This document shows positions 18,077 to 30,792 of a DNA stretch of 64,000 bases, one piece after another. The first letter of the stretch is position 1, and each line of letters opens with the position of its first letter. Under the pieces are notes generated by a model, which was given only the letters and a program-made list of their open reading frames with translations, did no database searches and was not told the DNA's origin. The stretch covers positions 22,457,006-22,521,005 of the forward strand of contig CM065690.1 in NCBI GenBank assembly GCA_017654935.2, read 5' to 3'. Position numbers and translations under genes: made by a program. This DNA comes from Phymorhynchus buccinoides (lineage: Eukaryota; Mollusca; Gastropoda; Neogastropoda; Raphitomidae).

Positions 18077-18576
18077 NNNNNNNNNNNNNNNNNNNNNNNN
18101 NNNNNNNNNNNNNNNNNNNNNNNNNNNNNNNNNNNNNNNNNNNNNNNNNNNNNNNNNNNNNNNNNNNNNNNNNNNNNNNNNNNNNNNNNNNNNNNNNNNN
18201 NNNNNNNNNNNNNNNNNNNNNNNNNNNNNNNNNNNNNNNNNNNNNNNNNNNNNNNNNNNNNNNNNNNNNNNNNNNNNNNNNNNNNNNNNNNNNNNNNNNN
18301 NNNNNNNNNNNNNNNNNNNNNNNNNNNNNNNNNNNNNNNNNNNNNNNNNNNNNNNNNNNNNNNNNNNNNNNNNNNNNNNNNNNNNNNNNNNNNNNNNNNN
18401 NNNNNNNNNNNNNNNNNNNNNNNNNNNNNNNNNNNNNNNNNNNNNNNNNNNNNNNNNNNNNNNNNNNNNNNNNNNNNNNNNNNNNNNNNNNNNNNNNNNN
18501 NNNNNNNNNNNNNNNNNNNNNNNNNNNNNNNNNNNNNNNNNNNNNNNNNNNNNNNNNNNNNNNNNNNNNNNNNNNN
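18077..18576. other. Assembly gap, exactly 500 N
   Basis: A run of exactly 500 N. A fixed round length is typical of a scaffolder's placeholder and says nothing about the true distance. Sequence on both sides belongs to the same transposon family in opposite orientation. Confidence 0.98.
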
Positions 18577-18579
18577 CTA

Positions 18580-19634
18580 CAGTCGACCCCCTCACGAACG
18601 GCCTCTGATTTACGATCTCCCCTTTTTTAAGACCGAAATATGAATGACGGATCTTTTTTCTTCAAAACTTGCCTCCTCATTTATGACTCCCCCTCTAACG
18701 CGTTTTACGACCGTAAATCTTGTTGATTTTACAACCGATGCAACACATTCTGACAATTAACAATCGCAAAAACGTATGATATCTATCCTCCTCAGCCTCA
18801 GTTCGAGCCGACGCACAGCTGGGGTACCACTGTTGTTAGGTCATCTCGGTAAAAACGAACCGTTCTCATGCCGAAATTGAAGAATTTAATCAGCGATATC
18901 ACGATCTGACCACTAAATGTCACCACTTTTATGCACATGTGTCATCACTGAGCAGTTTATGATCAAAGTTTGAACTGAAACAGTCGCGATCGTGTCGATC
19001 TTTACGAACTCTGTGCACACGTAGGCCTAAATGCGAAGTCAACTCCCAAGTTGAAACTAGGTGATCGGTCACACTCCATAAGTTGGAACTCAGTGAATGG
19101 TCTCACTTTACAAAAAATAAGTTAAAAAGCAGCTCCTTTCCATTATCAAACTGATAAATCGGCGTTAGTGCGTGCACTGAAACACTCACTGAATACAAAC
19201 AACTCACAAAATCCGATAAATGAAAGCAGCTGGCGCATTAGCGTTTGCCATGATTTCGTATTTGTGGTATGTGCGGCGCCATTTTGTCAGCCGAGTTGTA
19301 TGCGCGGTAAAAGTTCCGTGTGTGCAAACTGTGACTGAAAATGAACTGCCAGAGTGTAAAATGGTGAAAATTAGGTCAGTACTGTTGTTATGTGTAGTTT
19401 GTGTGTGAGTGCAACACGGGCCGTCGAGCACACTTTCTGTTTTCGCTCGTTTTCGTATATTAGCTAGACCTTGAGAATGAGGGAGAAAGCATGTTTTAGT
19501 TTTAGTGTATGCATGCGCTGTGCGTCATACACGGTGTAGTGAGTCACTGAGTACATTGTTTTGGTCACCCCTGATTTAAGACCCCCCTCTTTTACGACAG
19601 ATTTTTTGAAGGTCTTAAAAGAGGGGGTCGACTG
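18580..19634. mobile_element. pogo-like non-autonomous element, complete (copy 2)
   Basis: 1055 bp between inverted ends CAGTCGACCCCCTC (18580) and GAGGGGGTCGACTG (to 19634), flanked by TA on both sides. Subterminal TTTTAAGAC and TTTACGACAG motifs recur near both ends. CAGTCGACCC-type ends resemble pogo/Tigger elements. No transposase-length frame is present. The contig starts only 3 bp outside this element. Confidence 0.75.
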
Positions 19635-20477
19635 TACTTTAAAACGACTTCTAAGACATCATGATGATAAGTCTCATACTATCTCAAAGTGAATACAGGC
19701 CCTGGTTATCATTACATATGGCACACCTGTAATTTTTTAAAAATGGAGATATTGTGCCACAGAGTGATTATTTAAAATAGCAATGAACATAGAAAATGAA
19801 ATGTGCATGCGCGTGCGAGTGTGTGCGCATGTGTGTGTTTGGGGGCGCATGCGTCTCTGGGTCCCATCGGCATCTGCATATTTCTTTGTTCTTCTTTCTA
19901 CATTTTGAACCCTCAGCTTCTAGGAGGCATTTAACTCAATCGCATCGCAGCTTATTACACTAAGCTGTGAACCAAGAAATTGCATGATTTTGAACGATTC
20001 AATCTCAACAACAAAAATTCTTTCTTCGATCGCTCAAACAGTTTCTTGTCAATTATGAGTGCACATGCGTCATGCTGCCGTTATGCGCCTAACTAAGAAA
20101 TAGTTAGGCCCAGCAAATCTGACTTCGGCTGGAGGAAATCTTTTTGAAAAAGTGTTTCTTGAAAAAAGGCAGGAGAATGGACCGGTAAGGCAGAAAGATA
20201 GTAGATGACAGTAAGCAAAGGGAAAAGGCAGAGTCAAAGAGAGTGACAGAATTAGAGGAAGTTACAAGCACAGAACTTCCAGAAAGTGGGGGAACTATTT
20301 ATACAAAAGACACCCCTTATTTCCCTTGTAGTGAATTCGTCAATCTGACAGTTTTGTATTTCTTCTGCATACAATTAGGCCATTCACCCTCAACGATGAC
20401 ATCACATATCGCATTTATGAATGCAGAAGGATGTGATTAAGCTAACAACATAAATTTTTAATATAAACCCTACTCAC
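19635..20477 (-). other. Intron of copy 2 beyond its last visible exon
   Basis: Mirror of 16890-17729, but cleaner. Contains the dispersed repeat at 20160-20310. No further VPS13-like exon is visible here. Confidence 0.55.
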
Positions 20478-20549
20478 CTTGTTCTCAATCTCAAAGCTGG
20501 GCTTGTCTCGCACAGAGCACAGGACAGAGGAGGCAGGGGAAGTAAGGGC
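20478..20549 (-). CDS. VPS13-like exon, PSFEIENK segment (copy 2)
   Basis: Mirror of 16818-16889; GT-AG borders and phase are intact and the 24 codons are the same. Confidence 0.78.
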
Positions 20550-20622
20550 CTGCAACACAAGAATACACAAATCCGTACATATGATCCACCACTTTTCATC
20601 AGGCAATACAATACAATACAAC

Positions 20623-21107
20623 ACACCTACCTCAGCCACATCATGCAGCACAGCCACACCCTGGGGCGGGACGTTCAGCTGGAGTCTGTCCATGGAGTCC
20701 ACCACAACACACCTACCTCACCACATCCTGCAGCACAGCTGGAGTCTGTCCATGGAGTCCACCACAACACACCTACCTCAGTCACATCATGCAGCACAGC
20801 CACACCCTGGGGCGTGACGTTCAGCTGGAGTCTGTCCATGGAGTCCACCACAACACACCTACCTCAGTCACATCATGCAGCACAGCCACACCCTGGGGCG
20901 TGACGTTCAGCTGGAGTCTGTCCATGGAGTCCACCACAACACACCTACCTCAGTCACATCATGCAGCACAGCCACACCCTGGGGCGTGACGTTCAGCTGG
21001 AGTCTGTCCATGGAGTCCACCACAACACACCTACCTCAGTCACATCATGCAGCACAGCCACACCCTGGGGCGTGACGTTCAGCTGGAGTCTGTCCATGGA
21101 GTCCACC
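20623..21107 (-). repeat. 86-bp exon-plus-donor array (copy 2)
   Basis: Mirror of 16251-16735 with the same number of units; the last unit ends in a regular GGCTGAG-donor, unlike copy 1. A TATTG microsatellite next to it is shorter than in copy 1. Confidence 0.9.
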
Positions 21108-21198
21108 ATCAGGTACATGCAGCTCTCCTGCTCCTCCTCCTCCTCCACACCCCCTGCTCCTCTTCCTCCTCCGTCCACTTCGTCCACGTTGTACAGAC
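21035..21198 (-). CDS. VPS13-like exon before the VAB domain (copy 2)
   Basis: Mirror of 16160-16323: same 55 codons counting the split first one, same borders and poly-glutamate run. Confidence 0.82.
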
Positions 21199-21337
21199 CT
21201 GGAACATAGTGGAATACCATATTTTAGGGACTATAAGGCCATAATTTTTTTCCCAGGCGGAGACTCCAAGCGCCTTATAATAATATGACTAATAACTTAG
21301 TAAGAAATGTAAAAAAAATTTATTCGGAATTTTAATA

Positions 21338-21492
21338 CAGTGGAACCTCCCTTATAAGACCCCATCTTATAAGACCTACTTCTCTGAGACCCTTCTTTGT
21401 ACGTATTAAAATTACCTCCCTTATACAACTCCCTCCCACTCAAGATCTAATTTTGGATGATTTTTCAATGTCTTAAAAAGGATGTTCCACTG
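21338..21492. mobile_element. CAGT-type MITE (copy 2)
   Basis: Mirror of 15866-16020, TA-flanked, starting CAGTGGAACCTCCC. Confidence 0.7.
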
Positions 21493-21535
21493 TAATGGGA
21501 TGCGGCTTATAGCAGTTCCTTCACTTGGTAATAAA

Positions 21536-22008
21536 TAGAGGTGGGGGAAAAACCGGTTTGAACCTAAAAAAACCGGTGCTAAACTTTCGCGGTTCGAAAA
21601 ACCGGTTCGAGTTGCTGTGAACCCGTTTTTTTAACTGCAAACTGAAAGTAAGTTTTTCGTAGAATAACGCTTTCTTTTTGGAAGAACAACACTGATTCTC
21701 AGCGCAGATTGGGTGTTTGTAAAGCAAGAGTAGCTGTTTCTAGTTTGTGGTGGTGTATGACTTTGACTTTGACTGAATGTTGAGTTGAGTGTGTGTGTGT
21801 CATAAGTCATGTTTCTTTATGTGTGTGTGCGTGTGTGTGTGTGTGCACGTGCTTGCGTGTGTGTGTGTGAATATTCTGACAAATAAATATGTGTTTGCAT
21901 AGGTGAAACTAGTGATGCGAGTACTGGTTAAAAAAACCGGTTCGAAGAGGGAAAGAGGAAAAATCGGAGTTTAAACCGGTTCGCAATTTTAACCGGTTCT
22001 CAGCTCTA
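21536..22008. mobile_element. hAT-like element (copy 2)
   Basis: Mirror of 15361-15822 but about 11 bp longer, flanked by GTAATAAA (21528-21535) and GTAATAAG (22009-22016). The internal region near 21945-21970 differs from copy 1 (an extra GAGGGAAAGAGG stretch). Confidence 0.7.
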
Positions 22009-22553
22009 GTAATAAGCACAATTTTTCCACAAGACAAAATAAATTCAGAGGTAGAGAACTGAAAGAAATCGTATTTGTATCATTACATTATCTTTTGTTA
22101 CTTAAAGAAATTGAATCCATCCAGTGTATGACATAAGCGCTTGGATGCATGCCAGTGCAGGAATTTTTTTATCTTTTAAGTCCATTCACCACTTAATCCA
22201 GTCAGCTTTATCACTTTAACAAGTAACTGCTGTCAAAACATTCACTGAAACACATAAAAAAACTGATCAAGAGTGTGTGCATGTGTGCGCGCATACACAC
22301 ACGCACATGCAAACATACACACACACACAATCCATGTAGCTATATAACTTTTACAAACATTAAAGTTGTATCAAACCCTTGCTATAATGTCACATCAAAC
22401 TCACTTACATCGTAATATCAATCTGTGCATCATAATGAATCGGTGCCATAAATAACTTTGTTATAAAAGGGAGTTAATTACGAGAAGTTCCTTCCCCTTA
22501 TTCATTTCACTATATCCTTCTCTCTTAGCCTCACTATTTCATACAGTTGAACC

Positions 22554-22719
22554 TCCCTTATAAGACCTCCCATTATAAGACTCCCTCTCGTATAAGACCT
22601 ATTTCTCTGAGACATTGCCCTTCTATGTGACTATTAAAATTACCTCCCTTATAAGACCCCTCCCTATCAGACCTCATTTTTTATGATTTTTGAAAGTCTT
22701 ATAAAGGGAGGTTCCACTG
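22554..22719. mobile_element. CAGT-type MITE (copy 2)
   Basis: Mirror of 14651-14826, about 10 bp shorter, TA-flanked. Confidence 0.7.
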
Positions 22720-23178
22720 TATTTGCATTTCAAACTAACAAATGTCCCATATGTGCCTTCCCAGGTCGAGAGGACGTAAAATTCTAGATAACTGAAATTT
22801 GCATTTCAAAACATACATTTCAAGAGAAACATAGTGATTTCGTTAATTCATTTTGTCTTGAATTCTTTTCAACACATCAGATCATGAGATTAGGACAAAG
22901 CTCAACATGACATTTGAGCGGCATGTCAATGTATGTGGGGATGCAGAGAAAAGGGAGGAAGAAGTAAAAACGATTAGGGCACACACACATACACGCGCAA
23001 GTTCTGTGCGGAAACCCATGCGTAATCCGCAACCACAAAAATTCTGGAAGTAAGAAATATGAAAGAGCGTATACATTACATGCAGAAACCCATGCGCAAT
23101 CCCATCCACTTTTTCCTTATATAAATGTATGGGGTTTCTGTTCGGAACTTGTGGATTGTGGATCTAATGTAAATGTGT

Positions 23179-23335
23179 GTTCTTACGGACTACAGAAGAT
23201 GCTCATTTTTCCCTCGGACAATCAAAGACTGGAACAAGTTGCCAGAGGAGGCAGTGTCTGCCGCTACACTCAGCTCGTTCCAGTCTACTGCTTAGCCATT
23301 GTAAATACCCTCTTTAAAAAAAAATAAAAAAATAA
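23179..23335 (+). pseudogene. C-terminal LINE fragment with A-rich tail (copy 2)
   Basis: Mirror of 14017-14172; the frame ends at a TAG near 23295 with the same SFFPRTIKDWN pattern (K in place of R in the following residue). The tail here is interrupted (A-runs with two T), shorter than the pure run in copy 1. Confidence 0.68.
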
Positions 23336-23514
23336 AAGCTTAGGGTTCCAGTTCCAGCCTATTCAGCATCATGCCGAGCTTCCGCTGAACGGGTCTTGGC
23401 TGGCTGGGTCACAGTAGATTAGGGTTGTTTTTTTTATTTGTTTTTGTTCTGTGTGCGACCTTCAGACCTCGACCAAACAGTATCAAAAAAATCAAATTGT
23501 TGATTGTGGATACT

Positions 23515-24195
23515 AAATGGAAGAAGAAGAAGAAGACATTCGTCAGAAATGTCTTGGAATTAAAGAGCCTGAATGAAACACCAAACAAATTATAAAAAAA
23601 GAAACTGTGTCTCAGTACAATATTAACATGAGGTGAAAACAGTACACAATATAACTTTATCACTTTATGAACATAATAATAATAATAATAATGAGGAAAA
23701 TTTATATAGCGCCCATCCTACTATGTAGGCTACAGGGCGCTTTACACAAAATTGAAATGGAATAAAAAACATGAAACAAAATTCCAATAACATGAGCAGA
23801 CAAAACAAATACCGGTCAGACTTCGTTTGGCCAGGGTTATAAAAACGGTATAACAATCAGCAACAACTGCTGTGACTACTACTACTACTACTACTTATAA
23901 TAGGCCTAATACACGTATGCATTGTCACACAATTCGCAAGCATGAAATAACAGCATATATATATTCACAACAACATACACACATAAACAACACACACACA
24001 ACCAGCACACGCACACACACCATGCATACGTACACTCATGATACTAAATGGAAGAAGAAGAAGAACACATTTGTCAGAAATGTCTTGGAATTAAAGAGCC
24101 TGAATCAAACACCAAACAAATTATAAAAAAAAGAACTGTGTCTCAGTACAATATTAACATGAGGTGAAAACAGAAAATATAATTTTATGAACATA
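23515..24195. repeat. Direct-repeat pair around a LINE tail (copy 2)
   Basis: Mirror of 13183-13842. Includes the LINE 3' remnant (23680-23850) with an (ATA)n tail of different length. Confidence 0.65.
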
Positions 24196-24366
24196 CCATA
24201 TTTTACGGACTATAAGGTGATACTTATTCCCCCAGACTGAGACTCCTGTGCCTTATAACGTGACAAATAATATAGCAAGAAACTATAATAACAAAATCTT
24301 AATTTTGTGTAAAATTGGGGAGCTGTGCCTTATAATCAGGTGCGCCTTATAGTCCGTAAAATATGG
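24196..24366. mobile_element. TA-flanked MITE, CCATATTTTA family (copy 2)
   Basis: Mirror of 13011-13180 with both inverted ends intact. Confidence 0.75.
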
Positions 24367-26506
24367 TAGTCTAAGATATGATAAAGAAAATGACAAATTA
24401 TTAAGGAAACCAAGAAGAAAAGACATAAAAACTTCAACCGCAGAACAAACAGAAAAGCAGGCTGACTTACAGATGACAGCACTTTGTTTGAATTTGAACA
24501 GTTTAAGAAATGAGCATTATCTCATGCATCATATACATGTCATAGCACACGTTAAACCCAGTAGCAACGAAAAAGTTGTCATTTGGTCAAAATTTCCCCC
24601 CTCCTCCTTTCCTTCCTCATCAGTCACACAAAAATCGAATGCAAAAAAAAAAAAAAAAAAAAAAAAATTTGGGTGGCGCGCCTCTGGCTGCGACACGCTC
24701 TCCAGGTGGGAGCAACCCGAATTTCACAGAGACGCCTGTGTGACTATAAAGTACCTAATACACTTGCTCTTTTTCCACTACATAATCGTATCGAAACAGA
24801 AAGCATTTATAAATCAGTGAAGCTTCTGAAAAGAATGCCTTAGGTTTTTATCACATGTATAACAACCAAACTGAAGTTAGAATGAAAAAAATCTATTTCG
24901 ATACAAGCAACAGTGGTTTATAACCAGTACAAAAAAACCCATGCACAAACACTTATGAGGAGAACATTAACAAAAAAAATCAATAAAAAAAGAAAAAATT
25001 TTGAGGGCTACAGTAATGCATAAAACCAAAATCATGACAGTCAGAGTGACTTCAAAATCAGTATGTGAGAAACGGTCATGCATAAAATCCAAACCTTTTC
25101 AAAAAATACATAAACACAGAAGCTGAAAACAGAGGCTGACCAGGAAAAAAAAGACTACAATCTCTCATCAGTTTGTTTAAATTAAAGAAAAGAAGAGAAC
25201 TTTCATCTGCTTCAAGCGGAAATCAAACATAAAAGTTTAGACGTCTTTCAAAACATTAGATAGAGCAAATAATGAATGATGCATTATTATACAAGTAACA
25301 CTAACAGGCTTTTCCAGACATATATCACAAGCTATATCTAACAAGCTAACAAATACCTACAAACATCATTTTCATTTTTGCCAGAAGAATATGAAACCGA
25401 GTTATTTCCAAAACGGATGAATCATGGAGCATGAAGGCTAAATTTTACTCCCGTTGTTTTGATATTTTAAGAATACAGTTAAACGTTTCTTAACGATGCT
25501 TCTGCATGACAGATCTCTTGCAAAAGGAACTATAAAATGCCTCTTTACATGATTTTAAACATACCTTTACAAAGCAAATTTGTAAAAACAAAACAGTCTT
25601 TTCAAAATTCTAAAAACTTCTTTACAAAGTCACCCAAACAAAACTAAAGTAATATTTTTAAAAATCTCTTCACAAAGTTACATTTTTCATGAGATGATTT
25701 CGGATTTCTCGAAGACACAAGTCAATAAGTGAGTCAACTTCTGGGCTAAAAACAGCGAGATACAACCAAAAGTCAACATCAAATTCAAACTCGGAGAGAT
25801 ACAAAAACTACTTGGGGTGCTACTGCGAGGAGATCCCAAAACCTGCAACCAGAATTCCTGAAAACCTCAAATGAAAGAATGCAAAAACCGAAAACCAAAA
25901 CGTGAAACAACTTCATAAAAACTTGTTGACCGGAGGAGGGAAAGGGCACTTTTTTTTTAACGTCAACTTCCGAAGAAAATTATGTGAAAACCTCCAACCT
26001 GGAACATACACAGTCAATAAACTTTTGTTGAGCAGGAAGGGGGGATGCAGGCCACACTTATTACGTCAAAACTACCCGAGTTTCACACAAAATTACACAG
26101 CTTACGAAACTTGCAATCAATGATTTCCTGAAGTCTCTTATCCCCAAAATTTGTGCACACTTTTTTTTTATTCTATTGTTTTTATTGCTATTTATTTCCA
26201 AACCTGGAAGCCACTGGAAGCCACAAGTTTTGGCACTTAACAAACCGGATTTCCAGCATATCCCAGAAAATTAGCACCCTTAGAACCAGAAGAAAAAGAC
26301 TGCCTGGCATTTATAACATCCACAACACCAAACTCAAATGGCGAGATACAACAAGCAAAAAAAAGAAAAAGGTTGCTATATTCAACAAGCTAACAAATAG
26401 CTACAAATGCCATTTTCATTTTTTGCAAGAATATGAAACTGAGTTATTTCCAAAACAGACGAATCATGGAGCATGAAGGCTAAATGTTACTCCCGTTATT
26501 TTGATG
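24367..26506 (-). other. AT-rich intron section (copy 2)
   Basis: Mirror of 10871-13010. An A-run at 24644-24667 is much longer than in the other copies. No gene seen. Confidence 0.5.
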
Positions 26507-26763
26507 TGCCTGGTATTTATAACGTCCACAACACCAAAATCAAACTCAAATGGTGAGATACAACAATCAGAAAAAGTAAAAGGTTGCCGGGAACTTGTCA
26601 AGTCCACAACACCAAAATCAAACGGCGAGATACAACAACCAGAAAAAAGAAAAAGGTTGCCTGGCACTTGTAAATTCCACAACACCAAACTCAAACGGCG
26701 AGATACAACAACCAGAAAAAGTAAAAGGTTGCCGGGAACTTGTCAAATCCACAACACCAAACT
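26507..26763. repeat. 71-77-bp intronic minisatellite (copy 2)
   Basis: Mirror of 10614-10870 with the same unit number. Confidence 0.8.
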
Positions 26764-26816
26764 CCAAACTAAAACGCCACCAACACCAACAACAGATCAA
26801 TCATCATTGAGCTGAC

Positions 26817-27035
26817 CGGTGGACACGTCCACTGGACCCCTGGACGTGAGGAACACGGGCTTGTCCATGAGGGCGGTGTCCACGAGGTCCTCGCCGTCCT
26901 CCTCCGCCTCGCTGATGTCCCCGTCGCTGCTGTCGCTGGAGAAGATGCTGCCCAGCTTGTGGGTCATGCTGTTGATGAAGCCCTCGGGCTCCGAGTCGGA
27001 CTCCCCCTGAACACTGCTGTGGTGGCTCATCGAGT
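26817..27035 (-). CDS. VPS13-like exon, acidic SD-rich linker (copy 2)
   Basis: Mirror of 10342-10560; the same residues, borders and phases. Confidence 0.78.
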
Positions 27036-27118
27036 CTGGAAGGGTTCATAGCATTGCACGCATGCACATAGCGGAATGCCCAAGTTAGGTATATGTGTAA
27101 ACTTCATGACTCTCTGAA
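27036..27118 (-). repeat. Acceptor-side array, exon-proximal remnant (copy 2)
   Basis: Only the part-unit next to the LINE remains. One complete 107-bp unit present in copies 1 and 3 is missing: the distance from LINE ATG to exon is 171 bp here against 278 bp there. Confidence 0.85.
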
Positions 27119-30100
27119 TAGTGAGTAGTGTTCATGCGCCTAGCCAGCAGCAGTCAACTTGCTCTCTCATTATTTTTTCATTTGTTCTTTGTGCTAATTG
27201 ATTAATTGGTTTTATTTCTGGACATAGTGCTTAATCTCATCACAAGCTTCAAGTGGATATATTTTTCATCAAAATCGGTCATGGTTATGCGATTCTATTT
27301 GAGTTTGTTTATTTTCTGTGCCACTCCATTCTACAGTGGGCCTACAGTGCACAGTGTGAACAGTGTTGACAGTGACAGTGTGTGTGGTTCAACCACTGAA
27401 AACTGGGCCATGGCTGTGTGTGTCAGTGATCAACTGGAGACAAGGTGTCTCACCTACACTTCTCAGCAACTATTCATAATAAGGGACAGTGCAAATTGTT
27501 CTGTGGGCCTTTCGCCAGGTTTACTTCAAAAGTGTCGGGCCCTTGGCATTGTCAAGGGGAAAACGCGTCGTGGAAGGAAGGCTGGCCGAAGAAAACATCG
27601 CCCGATCAATGTTGTTGTTGCCCCTAGGTTTCCAGCCCTACCCTCAACAGCTCAGCCTCAAAGCACTGGAATAAACCCATTGAATCTGATTTCTGTCCCC
27701 CTTGTGAAAGGCTCCCAGCACCAGTCTACCACGCTTCGTGTGTGGTGTTTCAATGCACAGTCCTGTCGAAACAAGACTGTGGAGCTAAGTGATGTGATAG
27801 CAGACAATGAAGTGGATGTGATGGTTTTCACTGAATCGTGGTTTAGTGAACGGGGGGATGAAGCTCTCATGACGGACATGACGCCGGAGGGGTACACCCT
27901 GAAATCTTTCTCACGAGTTGGGAGAGGTGGAGGGGGCATTGCTGTTGTGATGAAGGAATCGCTTATGAAAGTCTCCACAGTGAAGAAGCTTGATTCCCTG
28001 ACAACGTTTGAAGGCGTGTCTCTGCAAATCTGTCACCGCAATGCAAACCTTCACGTGTTGTGTGTCTATCGACCACCCCCAAGCCGTCGGAATAAGGCCA
28101 CACCGTCAGAGTTCATTGAGGAGTTCTCTGATCTCATCTGCGATCACTCGGTCTCTCATAGTGACATCTTAGTCGTGGGTGATTTTAATTTTCACTACGA
28201 TAACCCCACATGCCCCAGTGTAAATCGTCTGAAAACTGTCTTCCAAGACAACGGACTGCACCAGGTGATACAGGAGCCCACTCATCGCCATGGCCACATA
28301 CTGGACTGGCTGATAGTTGGTCAGGATCGTCCTCTCCTGAAATCTGGTGTGATGGACCTTGCTCTTGGTGACCATTTCGCTCTTTTCTGTCATCTACCAT
28401 TCGAGCATCCAGAAAAAACAAAACGAGTCGTTTCTTCAAGAAACCTGAAGAAAATCGAAATCGAAAAGTTTCGAAGTGATATCACAGCCTTTTGTTCAGG
28501 TATGACTGTTTCTGGACCAGTTGACGTTGCTGCCTACAACACCGGGATGAAGCAGATCCTGGATCAACATGCCCCGCTCATCACCCGCCGTGTCCCTGAT
28601 CGCCCCTCCGCCCCATGGAAGACTGATGAACTTCAGAAGGAGAAGTGCAGACTTCGTAAAGTGGAACGTCAGTGGCGCTCCACCAAACTAACGGTGGATC
28701 GCATGATCTTTGTGCATGATAGAGACGCGCTCAAGGACAAACAGAACGCAGCCAAACATGAGTTCTATAGTGCTGAAATCAAAAACAGTTCTTCCAGCAA
28801 GGAACTTTTTGCTGTGTCTGATAAACTCATTGGGAAATCAAAAAGTCTTGTGCTTCCTACGGACATAGCCCCTCCAGAAATTCCTGACGCTTTCTGTACA
28901 TTTTTCGCTGACAAGATCAAGAAACTTAGGCAGGGTCTTGATCACTTCCCTATTGACAATTCCCACACTCCTTTTCAGGGGTCATGCTTGACTCAGTTCA
29001 GACCTGTGTCTGAAGACGAAATAAGAAAACTCTTAAAGCAGTCCCAAAATAAGACTTCCTCCCTTGACCCCATGCCAACGGAACTAGTTAAACAATGTCA
29101 GGATGATTTGGTCCCCCTCATCACCTCCATCATTAACCGCAGTCTTCTGTCTGGCACAGTTGATAGTTATCTGAAACAAGCCATTGTCACTCCTCTCTTG
29201 AAGAAACCAACCCTTGATTCCAATCTCCTACAAAACTACAGACCAGTTTCCAACCTTCCTTTTCTTTCCAAACTGCTTGAGAAAGTTGTCCTATCACAAC
29301 TTCTGCAACATCTTCAGGAAAATGATCTTCTTGAGTCAAAACAATCTGCTTATCGCGCTTGTCATAGCACTGAAACTGCTCTGTTGGCTGTCACAGATTC
29401 CCTCCTTTCAAGCATGGATCAGAACCTTGTGTCTGTTGTTGCCTTCCTGGATCTGTCGTCTGCTTTCGACACAATCGATCATGCCATTCTCCTTGAACGC
29501 TTGTCCGCCTCCTTTGGTATCAGTTCTACTGCTTTAAACTGGTTCAGCTCATACCTGTCTGGACGTTCTCAGTCGGTTGTGGTCAATGGTCTGTCCTCCA
29601 AGCCCTCTCAGCTATGTTGTGGTGTCCCTCAGGGGTCGGTGTTAGGCCCCATTCTCTTCACTCTGTACACCCAACCTCTTTCAGATGTCATTGAAAGTAA
29701 TCATTTTGATTATCATAAGTTCGCTGATGACACTGAGATCAATAAGCCCACCCCTGTTTCTGATTTTCCTGTGGTGTCCCATCAAACGGAGCAATGCGTG
29801 TCTGATGTCAAATCATGGATGGATAAGAATAGACTCAAGTTGAATGAGGACAAGACTGAGTTGTTAGCTGTTGGAAACCGAAACCGCCTCTCGGTGATAA
29901 AGCGTGATCCTTTGACCTTGTCAGATGATTCAGTACCTTTTCAAAAGTCAGTAAAGTATCTAGGTGTCTGTCTGGATGAATCTCTCTCATTCGATCAACA
30001 CATTTCATCTGTCTGTCGTTCAACATTCTATCATCTTCGGCGACTTTGTTCCATTCGTTCATACTTATCACTTGAAGCTGCTACACAACTTGCTGTTTCT

Positions 30101-30792
30101 CTCATACTATCCAGGCTTGATTACTGCAATGCAGTCCTTGCAGGTCTCCCTCTCTCTACTGTCAAGCGTCTTCAGAGAGTCCAGAATGCTGCTGCCAGGG
30201 TTGTGCTCAGAAAGCGTAAGACTGATTCAGCGACACCCCTGCTGAGACAGCTGCACTGGCTCCCTGTTGATGCTAGAGTAGAGTACAAAGTGGCCACTCT
30301 TGCCTATCGCTACTTCGAAGGCTCTCTTCCAGACTACCTTTCCTCTCTTCTCTCTGCCTACACACCAGAACGCAACCTCAGATCAAGTAGCCTCAAACTT
30401 CTTTGTACACCTGTCACCAAATACAAAACAGTTGGAAACAGAGCTTTCCGTTTCCAAGCACCACACATCTGGAACAACCTCCCTTCCTCTCTCCGCAGCT
30501 CTCCATCTTTGTCTTCTTTCAAAACTGGCCTGAAAACTGTTCTCTTCAAAAAATACCTCTGTTGATCTCCTGTGTCTTCTCCCCTTCAGTTCACCCTCTG
30601 TGAGTTTTTGCTGAGTTGGACTATGTGTGAGTGCAGTGCGATAATGGGCTAATTGGGTTTTTTCATGGATTTTTGTATGGTTGTGTTTCCACTTTTGTAT
30701 AATTATGTTGTTTTTCTTCATGATTATTGTATGTATGTTTTTTGTAAAGCGCTGTGAGTCCTGTGGCGCCAGGAGAATGGCGCTATATAAGA

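Noticed and set aside
18077..18576. A second biological palindrome centre between copies 1 and 2
   Set aside because: The centre is a 500-N placeholder between two contigs, with no sequence evidence of adjacency.
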